Assembly (NCBI GenBank): GCA_023487865.1
Contig: JAMDBG010000145.1
Location: forward strand, 1 to 6,658
Length of the DNA stretch: 6,658 nucleotides
Reading direction: 5' to 3'
From: Deltaproteobacteria bacterium
GTDB lineage: Bacteria > Desulfobacterota > Syntrophia > Syntrophales > UBA5619
This document shows positions 1 to 5,724 of this stretch, piece by piece (positions within the stretch are counted from its first letter, which is position 1; every line of letters starts with the position of its first letter). Both the position numbers and the translations under genes were made by a program. The notes below the pieces were generated by a model that saw only the letters and a program-made list of their open reading frames with translations, had not been told where the DNA came from and did no database searches.

Positions 1-1583
1 TGAAGATCCTCCTGTTTGTGATTCTATTTGTGCTGATTCTCGTTGCCATCGGATTCTCGACGATATTCATCGTTGACAGCAAGGTCATCCACACCGCCCA
101 TGAGAAACTCACCGGCGATTTGGCCATGGGCAGGACCCTCCTTAACGAAAAACATCCGGGCGCCTGGTCGATCCGGGATGGCAAGCTGTTCAAGGGCGAC
201 ACCGTGATGAGCGGCAATTTCGCGATCGTCGACACCATCGGCGGGCTGACCGGAGATACGGTCACCCTCTTCCAGGGCGATACCCGGGTGGCGACCAACG
301 TGAAAAAGCCCACGGGCGAACGGGCGGTGGGAACCAAAGCGGCCCGGAACGTCATCGATGCGACCCTCACCGGCGGGAAGGTTTATATCGGCAAGGCCGA
401 CGTCGTCGGGATATGGAATCAGACCGCGTATGAACCGATCAAGAATGCCGGCGGCGAGATCATCGGGATGTTTTATGTGGGGGTGCCCAACACGCGGTAT
501 GACAAAATCACCAACGATATTACCAGTAAAATCATTATCATCAGCGTCATCGGGCTGATCATCGTGGTCATCCTTAGCCTGCTGCTCATCAAATCCATCA
601 CCGGTCCCCTGAACCGCGTGATTGCCGGCATAACCGACGGGGCCGATCAGGTCTCTTCTGCTGCGTCTCAGGTATCATCGGCCAGCCAGCAGCTGGCGGA
701 TGGGACGTCCGAGCAGGCCTCGTCACTGGAGGAGACCTCTTCGTCGCTGGAGGAGATGTCGTCGATGACCAAACAGAACGCCGACCACGCCAATCAGGCC
801 AAGGCGATGATGACCGAGGCGAACCAGATTGTGGAGAAGGTGAACCGGCATATGACGGACATGGCCGGCGCCGTCGGTGAGATCACCCGGTCGAGCGAGG
901 AGACGGGGAAGATCATCAAGACGATCGACGAGATCGCCTTCCAGACGAACCTGCTGGCGCTCAATGCGGCGGTGGAGGCGGCCCGGGCCGGAGAGGCGGG
1001 GGCCGGATTTGCTGTGGTGGCCGATGAGGTGCGGAATCTGGCGATGCGGGCCTCGGATGCGGCGAAGAACACGAGCAATCTGATCGAGAACACGATCAAG
1101 GCGGTCCGCAAGGGCAATGAACTGACGAATGCCACGCAGGAGGCGTTCAAAGAGAACGCAACGATCTCGCTGAAGATCGGACAACTGATAGACGAGATTG
1201 CGACGGCCTCCGCAGAGCAGGCGCAGGGGATCGGCCAGGTGAACACGGCAGTGACGGAGATGGACCGTATGACGCAGTCCGCAGCGGCCAACGCGGAGCA
1301 GTCTGCGGCCACCTCTGAGGAACTCAACGCCCAGGCGGAGCAGATGAAGGATCATATTCAGGAATTGGTGAAGATGGTTGGAGGGAGTGCGAACGGATTG
1401 ACCCCTTTCCGCTCAGGACCCGGTGGCGGCAAGAAGTCCGAAGGGACATCCGCTGCTGCCCACAGGGCGCTGCTGCCGCCGGAGAAGAAGGGTGGCAAGA
1501 CGGGTCTCGGTCGGGGCGTCAGGGCCGTCAGTCGTCCGGAGGAGCTGATCCCCCTGGCGGAAGAAGAATTCAAGGATTTCTAG
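1..1583 (+). CDS. Methyl-accepting chemotaxis protein with Cache sensor domain (5' end cut by window edge)
   Basis: Membrane chemoreceptor that senses a small ligand in the periplasm and controls CheA/CheW. A GTG lies at 18, but the frame stays open upstream and the window begins TG-AAG, so the true start is probably an ATG whose A is one base outside. Residues are numbered from the GTG. Residues 1-20 form a membrane segment. Residues 22-165 form a periplasmic Cache-type domain (single Cache, Cache_3/Cache_2-fusion style), with GNFAIVD, FQGDTRVATNV and the YEPIK...GMFYVGVPNT ending. Residues 172-192 form the second membrane segment. A short HAMP-like stretch leads into the cytoplasmic coiled coil. 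Methylation-type motifs (EETSSSLEEMSS, about 238-249) precede the highly conserved hairpin tip (EIAFQTNLLALNAAVEAARA, then GFAVVADEVRNLA, 305-342). A Gly/Lys-rich linker (456-505) ends in the tail EEEFKDF. Ligand unknown. The family is certain; the Cache subtype is less so. Confidence 0.95.
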   Translation, partial: KILLFVILFVLILVAIGFSTIFIVDSKVIHTAHEKLTGDLAMGRTLLNEKHPGAWSIRDGKLFKGDTVMSGNFAIVDTIGGLTGDTVTLFQGDTRVATNVKKPTGERAVGTKAARNVIDATLTGGKVYIGKADVVGIWNQTAYEPIKNAGGEIIGMFYVGVPNTRYDKITNDITSKIIIISVIGLIIVVILSLLLIKSITGPLNRVIAGITDGADQVSSAASQVSSASQQLADGTSEQASSLEETSSSLEEMSSMTKQNADHANQAKAMMTEANQIVEKVNRHMTDMAGAVGEITRSSEETGKIIKTIDEIAFQTNLLALNAAVEAARAGEAGAGFAVVADEVRNLAMRASDAAKNTSNLIENTIKAVRKGNELTNATQEAFKENATISLKIGQLIDEIATASAEQAQGIGQVNTAVTEMDRMTQSAAANAEQSAATSEELNAQAEQMKDHIQELVKMVGGSANGLTPFRSGPGGGKKSEGTSAAAHRALLPPEKKGGKTGLGRGVRAVSRPEELIPLAEEEFKDF

Positions 1584-1616
1584 GGAATCGCCTGCCGGTT
1601 TTCGTGATTCCCTTTT
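1582..1616 (+). terminator. Rho-independent terminator of the chemoreceptor gene
   Basis: An inverted repeat starts inside the stop codon. GGGAATCGC at 1583-1591 pairs with GTGATTCCC at 1604-1612, giving nine pairs including one G-T wobble, plus an outer A-T pair. The loop is 12 bases and TTTT follows at 1613-1616. The short T tract makes it a moderate rather than a strong terminator. Confidence 0.6.
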
Positions 1617-1626
1617 CCTCTGGTGA

Positions 1627-1662
1627 AGATCAGGGGCAGGCATAACCAACTGCCCCTGATTT
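1627..1662 (+). terminator. Second terminator-like hairpin
   Basis: ATCAGGGGCAG at 1629-1639 pairs perfectly with CTGCCCCTGAT at 1650-1660: eleven pairs around a 10-base loop, extendable by a G-T and an A-T pair. It is GC-rich and stable but is followed only by TTCCC, so termination is less sure than hairpin formation. It sits 11 bases after the first hairpin and may be a back-up terminator or an mRNA 3'-end stabiliser. Confidence 0.5.
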
Positions 1663-1811
1663 CCCAAAGACAAACGCATTGGCTGCATTACATGCTTGAT
1701 AATATTCTGAGGATAGTCTATTAAACCGCCGGTCCTTGCTCAGGCTTCCAAATCCTTATCCGCGATGAAGATACCGAAGCATTTTCCAGCAGGACCCAAA
1801 AGTGAGAACGG
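1663..1811 (+). other. Non-coding upstream region of the metallophosphoesterase gene
   Basis: This stretch follows the two hairpins and must hold the promoter of the next gene, because the terminators would block read-through. The best candidate is poor: TTGGCT at 1679-1684 and TATTCT at 1703-1708, 18 bases apart, each matching sigma70 consensus at four of six bases. I see no clear operator, RNA gene or small ORF. Confidence 0.3.
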
Positions 1812-2588
1812 ATGCGCATTGCCACCTTCGGGGATCTCCATTTAAGTCATATAGCGGCTCTGGACAAGTTCAAGGGCCGGGAAGATAACCTGCTTCATTT
1901 TGACGACCACCTGAACCGTACACACGAAAAGATCGTCCTGATGGGCGACATCTTTCAAACCGATTACGGGTTCTACCCGGGTCCCCGGCCCGATGTCCTG
2001 GAAATGATTTTGAACCGCTATCCCCGGATCATCCGGCGCTGGGGTTCCAAATCCTGCCAGATCATTTTCGGCAATCATGACCGGATCACCGACAGATTGC
2101 TGGGCACCGTCAAGCAAATCCACCTGAAAAAAGACGGGTGGCGCCTCTGGTTCATCCACGGCCATCAATTTGATCCCTTCATCGGTGAAAAACGATTTCC
2201 CTACCTGTTCACCTGGATGATCGGGGGGATGCGTCGGGCCGGTTTCCGGCGGCTGGCCGATTTTCTGGAAGGCCCTTTCTACGACTTGGGACAGAAGCTG
2301 TTCCGCGCCCTCACTTCAAAGGCCCGCGAAGAATTGATGGGAGGGAAAAATGACGTCATCATCATGGGGCACTCCCATCAGGCGACTTGTCTCCCGTTTG
2401 GAAAGGGCGTTTATGTCAATTCGGGCGACTGTTTCTACCGGCTCATGAAATACATCTCGATTGATACGCTTGCCCGAACCGTGGAAGTCCGCGCCTTTGT
2501 CCCCCCTCAAGGACATCAGGTTATTTATCGCTGGCCGGGCAATCCTGCAATCGCCCCCATCCCCGCAGCAGAACCGAGCCGTCTATAA
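1812..2588 (+). CDS. Calcineurin-like metallophosphoesterase
   Basis: Soluble 258-residue phosphoesterase with a two-metal active site. All five signature blocks are present in order: GDLHLS (D8, H10), MGDIF (D46, the expected metal-bridging Asp), GNHD (N88, H89, D90), HGH (H116, H118) and GHSH (H187, H189). There is no signal peptide or membrane helix, so it should act in the cytoplasm. Residues 125-170 form an insertion rich in aromatic and basic residues between the fourth and fifth blocks. In lipid-active relatives such as LpxH a cap in this area contacts the membrane, but here the third block is GNHD and the fourth HGH, unlike classic LpxH (GNRD, HGD), so I do not name a substrate. The ATG at 1812 is preceded by a weak Shine-Dalgarno (GTGAG, 1802-1806). 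The gene stands alone and converges on the next gene across only 26 bases, with no visible terminator between. Confidence 0.88.
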   Translation: MRIATFGDLHLSHIAALDKFKGREDNLLHFDDHLNRTHEKIVLMGDIFQTDYGFYPGPRPDVLEMILNRYPRIIRRWGSKSCQIIFGNHDRITDRLLGTVKQIHLKKDGWRLWFIHGHQFDPFIGEKRFPYLFTWMIGGMRRAGFRRLADFLEGPFYDLGQKLFRALTSKAREELMGGKNDVIIMGHSHQATCLPFGKGVYVNSGDCFYRLMKYISIDTLARTVEVRAFVPPQGHQVIYRWPGNPAIAPIPAAEPSRL

Positions 2589-2614
2589 AACGCAACCGGA
2601 TGGATTTTTCCTGC

Positions 2615-3361
2615 CTACCGCCTCTCCCGTCTCTCCGCCTCCCCTCTGCCGGATACCCCCTGTGATCCACCCTCGCGCAATTGGCGCGGTTGAGACTGAG
2701 GCTTGACCTCCCGGGAGGTTTGACCCTCTCGGGAGGGTGGCCTGTATTGCTGCGGTTTGGCCGCCTCGCGGGGTTGAGGCCGAACCTCACGGGATTGTCG
2801 GCCTTCACGGACTTGCGATCGGGGGGGCAAAGGCTCGACCGCCCTTTGAGAGGGAACGACCCTTCGAGACGGCGCCGGCGCTCGGGGTTCCGGACGGAAT
2901 TGTAAACCCTGGACACCCCATGTATGCTGCTTCTCCCAATACCTTTCCTTTTTCCAGCTGCCCCAGTTACGCTGGAGCTGCTGGTGAGGTATCGGCTGGA
3001 AATTCCAGGGATGCCCTTTCCAGCTGCGATTCCGGTAATCATTCCTCCACCGGGAGTGGATCCGGGGATAAAAAGAGGGAACCCTTTTATAGTAAACCCA
3101 CCCGGAGCCATAATGCCGCGAGCGGTACCAGCGCCCTTGCCACGGACGCCACCACCAGCCGTCGTAGAAAAAGATTTCCTCCTCGACATCGGGGACAAAG
3201 TAGACATACGTCTCTGGAATCACGACCACATGCGGCGGCGCGGGAAATACGATCAGCGGCGGCAGGGGGATACTCACGCGGATATCCACCGCTGCCATCG
3301 ACGGAAGAGGAACGAGTGCCGCCAGCACCAAAAGTGCCGCTCCTAAAAGGGTCCTTTTCAT
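2615..3361 (-). CDS. Exported Trp/Tyr-rich protein with Arg/Pro-rich tail, function unknown
   Basis: Predicted 248-residue secreted or envelope protein. Residues 1-23 are a textbook signal peptide (MKR, hydrophobic core, cleavage after SMA). Residues 29-58 are Pro/Val-rich (IPLPPLIVFPAPP, then ETYVYFVPDVEEEIFFY). Residues 66-150 are extremely aromatic: GWWWRPWQGRWYRS, GWVYYKRVPSFYP, WRNDYRNRSWKGHPWNF, NWGSWKKERYWEKQ. From about 157 the chain becomes a low-complexity Arg/Pro/Gln/Ser tail with repeated SREV/SREG units and a very basic end. The aromatic core resembles uncharacterised exported proteins I associate with Geobacter- and Syntrophus-type bacteria; I know no assigned function. The start is supported by a consensus Shine-Dalgarno and a good upstream promoter. 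Several long ORFs overlap it in other frames but lack such support. Possible roles are an outer-membrane-associated structural or binding protein; the tail could bind polyanions such as LPS. Those roles are guesses. Confidence 0.82.
   Translation of the reverse strand: MKRTLLGAALLVLAALVPLPSMAAVDIRVSIPLPPLIVFPAPPHVVVIPETYVYFVPDVEEEIFFYDGWWWRPWQGRWYRSRHYGSGWVYYKRVPSFYPRIHSRWRNDYRNRSWKGHPWNFQPIPHQQLQRNWGSWKKERYWEKQHTWGVQGLQFRPEPRAPAPSRRVVPSQRAVEPLPPRSQVREGRQSREVRPQPREAAKPQQYRPPSREGQTSREVKPQSQPRQLREGGSQGVSGRGEAERRERR
2660..2818 (-). repeat. Degenerate SRE-type repeats in the tail of the exported protein
   Basis: The coding strand repeats short units giving SQVREG, SREVRPQ, SREGQT, SREVKPQ and QLREGG. 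One pair of units forms a 14-base perfect palindrome, ACCTCCCGGGAGGT, at 2706-2719, with a near copy (CCCTCTCGGGAGGG) beginning at 2723. The tract looks like expansion of a short unit by slippage, so length may vary between strains. Confidence 0.55.
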
Positions 3362-3368
3362 TTTCTTG

Positions 3369-3376
3369 CCTCCTTA
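3369..3376 (-). promoter_or_regulatory. Consensus ribosome binding site of the exported-protein gene
   Basis: On the minus strand TAAGGAGG lies seven bases before the ATG at 3359-3361. This near-perfect Shine-Dalgarno decides the reading frame among several overlapping ORFs here. Confidence 0.85.
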
Positions 3377-3379
3377 TAT

Positions 3380-3416
3380 TTATCCGACACCGATACCATC
3401 TTATCCGTGAACACCG
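3380..3416 (-). repeat. Duplicated leader motif CGGTGT-CGGATAA
   Basis: Read on the minus strand, CGGTGTTCACGGATAA (3401-3416) is followed by CGGTGTCGGATAA (3380-3392). The CGGATAA ends are 21 bases apart, about two helical turns. The pair lies between the predicted transcription start (about 3432) and the ribosome binding site, so it could be a tandem protein-binding site or a leader RNA element. Confidence 0.4.
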
Positions 3417-3438
3417 GAATAACAAATGACGTCTGCAA

Positions 3439-3466
3439 TGTATACTCCTCATTTTATCCCTGTCAA
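3439..3466 (-). promoter_or_regulatory. Sigma70-type promoter of the exported-protein gene
   Basis: On the minus strand a perfect -35 TTGACA (3461-3466) and a -10 TATACA (3439-3444) are separated by 16 bases. Transcription would start near 3432, giving a leader of about 70 bases. A short palindrome CCCGAATCGGG (3468-3478) abuts the -35 and could be an operator. Confidence 0.6.
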
Positions 3467-3551
3467 TCCCGAATCGGGCCCTGGTTTGTATGGGAGCCGT
3501 ACGGTTGGCATGGAAAAGGACCGAAAAGCGGATTTTGATGTCCCCGCCTCC

Positions 3552-3580
3552 TTGACAGCGGAAGGGCCTTCCTCTATACA
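3552..3580 (+). promoter_or_regulatory. Sigma70-type promoter of the maf-yggS operon
   Basis: A perfect -35 TTGACA (3552-3557) and a -10 TATACA (3575-3580) are separated by the optimal 17 bases. The start would be near 3587, about 65 bases before the maf ATG. It uses the same hexamers as the divergent promoter on the other strand. Confidence 0.65.
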
Positions 3581-3651
3581 GAAAGAACCATCGCGACAGA
3601 AATAAAGCGATCACGCAAAAAACCGCAAGGGGACCCTTCAGGAAAAACCGC

Positions 3652-4269
3652 ATGCCCATCTATGTTTCGGGAAAGCTCATTCTCGCTTCCGCATCGCCCC
3701 GCCGAATTGAACTGCTACAGCTCATGGGGCTCGTCTTTGAAGTGATGCCGAGCGGCGTCGACGAGTCCTTCCGCCGGGGAGAGACACCCCGGGAACATGT
3801 GCTGCGCCTCTCCGAGGAAAAGGCGCTCGCCCTCGCCCGGAGCCACCCTGACGACTGGGTCCTGGGCGCCGACACGATTGTGATCATCGCCGGGGAGGTG
3901 CTCGGCAAACCGGGATCGACAGCCGAGGCGAAAGAGATGCTGGAAAAACTGAGCGGCCAGGAACACGAGGTGTTCACGGGCTTTAGCATTATCAGGCAGA
4001 ACGCGGGGATCCTGATCCGGGAGGTCGTCGAGTCCTCGGTCCTGTTCCGGGAGATCACGGGCGATGAGATGGACTGGTACACCGGCTCGGAAGAGCCTTA
4101 CGACAAGGCGGGGGCGTACGCCGTGCAGGGGATGGGGGCCTTCTTCATCCGGGAGATCCGCGGTTCTTATACGAACGTCATGGGCCTCCCCCTCTGTGAG
4201 GTCGTCGACGCCTTGAAACGGGTTTCGGCCATCCGTTTTCCGGGAGGGGATCATGAACGTCGAGGATAA
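3652..4269 (+). CDS. maf: Maf-family nucleoside triphosphate pyrophosphatase (dTTP/UTP type)
   Basis: Cytoplasmic house-cleaning enzyme that hydrolyses non-canonical or excess nucleoside triphosphates to the monophosphate and pyrophosphate. The 205-residue length is normal. Visible signatures are the substrate-binding SASPRR near the N-terminus (13-18), the GVDES block (35-39), the EEKA helix (55-58), the catalytic GADTIV (Asp74), LGKPGS (84-89), the PYDKAGAYAVQG block (149-160) and YTNVMGLPL (173-181). The YDKAGAYA-Q-G form is that of the YhdE/dTTP-UTP branch rather than the YceF/m7GTP branch, so dTTP, UTP and modified pyrimidines are the expected substrates. The ATG at 3652 has AGGA at 3640-3643, eight bases upstream, and a good promoter about 70 bases upstream. 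The 3' end overlaps yggS by 17 bases, implying co-transcription and probably coupled translation. Confidence 0.95.
   Translation: MPIYVSGKLILASASPRRIELLQLMGLVFEVMPSGVDESFRRGETPREHVLRLSEEKALALARSHPDDWVLGADTIVIIAGEVLGKPGSTAEAKEMLEKLSGQEHEVFTGFSIIRQNAGILIREVVESSVLFREITGDEMDWYTGSEEPYDKAGAYAVQGMGAFFIREIRGSYTNVMGLPLCEVVDALKRVSAIRFPGGDHERRG
4242..4247 (+). promoter_or_regulatory. Ribosome binding site of yggS inside maf
   Basis: GGGAGG lies five bases before the yggS ATG at 4253, within the last codons of maf. It fixes the yggS start despite the overlap. Confidence 0.75.
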
Positions 4270-4942
4270 CATCCGGCAGGTCCGGGAGACAATGGTTGAA
4301 GCGGCCCGCCGGTCGGGACGGCCGGCAGCGGCGATCCGGCTGATGGCGGTCACCAAGACCGTGGACGACGATCGCATCCTGGCCGCCATCCGGACCGGGG
4401 TGGAGATCATCGGCGAAAATTACGTCCAGGAGGCGAAGCGGAAGATCGAGAAGCTGGGAAAAACAGGCGAGTGGCACCTGATCGGCCGCCTCCAGACGAA
4501 CAAGGCGAAGTACGCCGTCCACCTTTTCGATATGATCCACTCGGTCGACCGGTTGGAGCTGGCCGTCGAACTCGACCGGCGCGCCCGGGCGGCCGGGCGG
4601 GTCCTCCCGGTCCTCATCGAGGTCAATGTCAGCGGGGAGGAATCGAAGAGCGGCGTCCCGCTCGGCGCCGCCCTGGATCTGATCCGTGTCGTGGCCCCAC
4701 TGGAGAGTCTCTCGGTCCGGGGTCTGATGACGATGCCTCCCTGGTCTGACGATCCGGAGGAGTCAAGGCCCTATTTCCGGGCGCTCCGGGACCTCAGGGA
4801 CAAGATCGCGGGAGCAGCCGTTCCCCGCGTGGAGATGCGGGAGCTCTCGATGGGAATGACCGACGATTACGCCGTCGCCATCGAGGAAGGGGCGACGATT
4901 GTCCGGATCGGCCGGGGGATCTTCGGGGAAAGGAAAGGGTGA
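4253..4942 (+). CDS. yggS: YggS/PLPBP-family pyridoxal phosphate homeostasis protein
   Basis: Cytoplasmic PLP-binding protein with the fold of alanine racemase domain I; the family keeps B6 vitamers and amino-acid pools in balance and is not known to be an enzyme. The 229-residue length is typical. Seen in order: the PLP Schiff-base lysine in AVTKT (Lys35), IGENYVQEA (53-61), WHLIGRLQTNK (74-84), HSVD (96-99), EVNVSGEESKSG (123-134), GLMTM (157-161), LSMGMTDDY (198-206) and the phosphate-binding RIGRGIFG (218-225). The usual forms of the last two are LSMGMSxDY and RIGTAIFG, so both show mild substitutions in PLP-contact segments. The start is set by the internal Shine-Dalgarno in maf. Neighbours suggest a housekeeping operon. 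In many bacteria yggS precedes proC or yggT-type genes, but here a rubredoxin gene follows after 71 bases. Confidence 0.95.
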   Translation: MNVEDNIRQVRETMVEAARRSGRPAAAIRLMAVTKTVDDDRILAAIRTGVEIIGENYVQEAKRKIEKLGKTGEWHLIGRLQTNKAKYAVHLFDMIHSVDRLELAVELDRRARAAGRVLPVLIEVNVSGEESKSGVPLGAALDLIRVVAPLESLSVRGLMTMPPWSDDPEESRPYFRALRDLRDKIAGAAVPRVEMRELSMGMTDDYAVAIEEGATIVRIGRGIFGERKG

Positions 4943-4979
4943 TCCAGCCGGCGTTGGCGGGCGGGAGGAACCTCGACAG

Positions 4980-4985
4980 TATAAT
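4980..4985 (+). promoter_or_regulatory. Possible -10 element before the rubredoxin gene
   Basis: A perfect TATAAT sits 28 bases before the ATG at 5014. The best -35-like hexamer, TTGGCG at 4954-4959, is 20 bases away, which is too far, and no extended -10 TG is present. It may be an activator-dependent promoter, or the gene may simply be read through from yggS. Confidence 0.35.
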
Positions 4986-5013
4986 TGATCCATTTCGGTA
5001 AGGAGAAGCGACG

Positions 5014-5724
5014 ATGAACAAAGGCGCGTTTTACAAACTGAGCTACGGCCTCTACGTGGTCACTGCCGGCGAGGAGGGAAAATTCAACGGCCAGATCGCC
5101 AACACGGTCTTTCAGGTCACCTCGGAGCCCCCGACTGTGGCGGTGAGCATCAACAAACAGAACTATACCCACGAGTGCATCCAGTCGAGCCGGCGGTTTG
5201 CCGTCTCCATCCTGGAGGAGGCGACACCGATGACGATGATCGGCCGGTTCGGTTTCAAATGCGGCCGGGATATCAACAAATTCGACGGCATCCAGGTGCG
5301 GACGGGAAAAACCGGCGTTCCCATCGTCACCAGTCATTCCGTCGCGTTCATCGAAGCGGAGGTAACCGGTCAGATGGACTGCGGCACCCACACCATTTTT
5401 CTCGGAAAGGTCGTGGAGTGCGATATCCTCGATGCCACGGCGGAACCGATGACCTACGCCTATTACCACAAGGTCAAGGGCGGAAAATCGCCGAAGAACG
5501 CCCCCACCTATCAGAAGGAAGCGCCCTCGGCGGAGCCTTCTGCCTCGCCTGAAAAGGCGTCACGTTACACCTGCACTGTCTGCGGTTACATCTACGATCC
5601 GGAAAAGGGAGACCCGGACGGGAAGATCAAACCGGGAACCCGCTTTGAAGACCTCCCTGCGGATTGGGTCTGCCCGGTCTGCGGCGCCGGAAAGGACAAG
5701 TTCGAAATAGTATCGGCACAGTAA
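5014..5724 (+). CDS. hrb: High-molecular-weight rubredoxin: flavin reductase domain fused to rubredoxin
   Basis: Cytoplasmic electron-transfer protein of 236 residues. Residues 1-155 form an FMN-binding flavin reductase-like domain: FYKLSYGLYVVTAG at the start, NGQIANTVFQVTSEPPTVAVSINKQNYTH in the middle, then AFIEAEV and HTIFLGKVVE. Residues 165-183 are an Ala/Pro/Glu/Ser linker. Residues 185-233 form a complete rubredoxin with both iron-binding CxxC pairs (CTVCG at 187-191, CPVCG at 220-224), YIYDP, and PGTRFEDLPADW. The known model is Hrb of Moorella thermoacetica, which passes electrons from NADH to the flavodiiron protein FprA to reduce oxygen or NO. That partner is not visible here. The start has AAGGAG at 5000-5005, eight bases upstream. 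The stop codon abuts the stop of the opposing gene with no spacer. The symbol is by analogy; the domain call is firm, the electron partner is not. Confidence 0.92.
   Translation: MNKGAFYKLSYGLYVVTAGEEGKFNGQIANTVFQVTSEPPTVAVSINKQNYTHECIQSSRRFAVSILEEATPMTMIGRFGFKCGRDINKFDGIQVRTGKTGVPIVTSHSVAFIEAEVTGQMDCGTHTIFLGKVVECDILDATAEPMTYAYYHKVKGGKSPKNAPTYQKEAPSAEPSASPEKASRYTCTVCGYIYDPEKGDPDGKIKPGTRFEDLPADWVCPVCGAGKDKFEIVSAQ

Noticed and set aside
18..20. GTG as the true start of the chemoreceptor
   Set aside because: The frame is open upstream to the window edge and the window begins with TG followed by AAG, so an ATG one base outside fits better and adds residues typical of the first membrane helix.
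723..1355. 210-residue minus-strand ORF under the chemoreceptor
   Set aside because: Its Leu/Arg/His-rich product is the mirror of the conserved receptor signalling domain; GC-rich codon bias keeps the antisense frame open.
1812..2588. Naming the phosphoesterase LpxH
   Set aside because: It has GNHD and HGH blocks in place of the usual GNRD and HGD of LpxH, and no lipid A genes are nearby, so only the superfamily is supported.
2521..3207. 228-residue minus-strand ORF overlapping the exported protein
   Set aside because: It runs past the end of the phosphoesterase gene, has low-complexity Gly/Arg/Ser composition, and lacks the signal peptide, promoter and ribosome binding site of the frame chosen.
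2737..3429. 230-residue plus-strand ORF (and a 140-residue one at 2924-3346) opposite the exported protein
   Set aside because: No recognisable domain or ribosome binding site; the opposing frame has signal peptide, consensus Shine-Dalgarno and promoter.
3087..3659. 190-residue minus-strand ORF starting with a hydrophobic segment
   Set aside because: The N-terminus looks membrane-like, but the rest is an off-frame reading of the exported-protein gene, and it would cover both promoters.
3715..4410. 231-residue minus-strand ORF over maf and yggS
   Set aside because: Both plus-strand genes are unmistakable conserved families; this is their antisense shadow.
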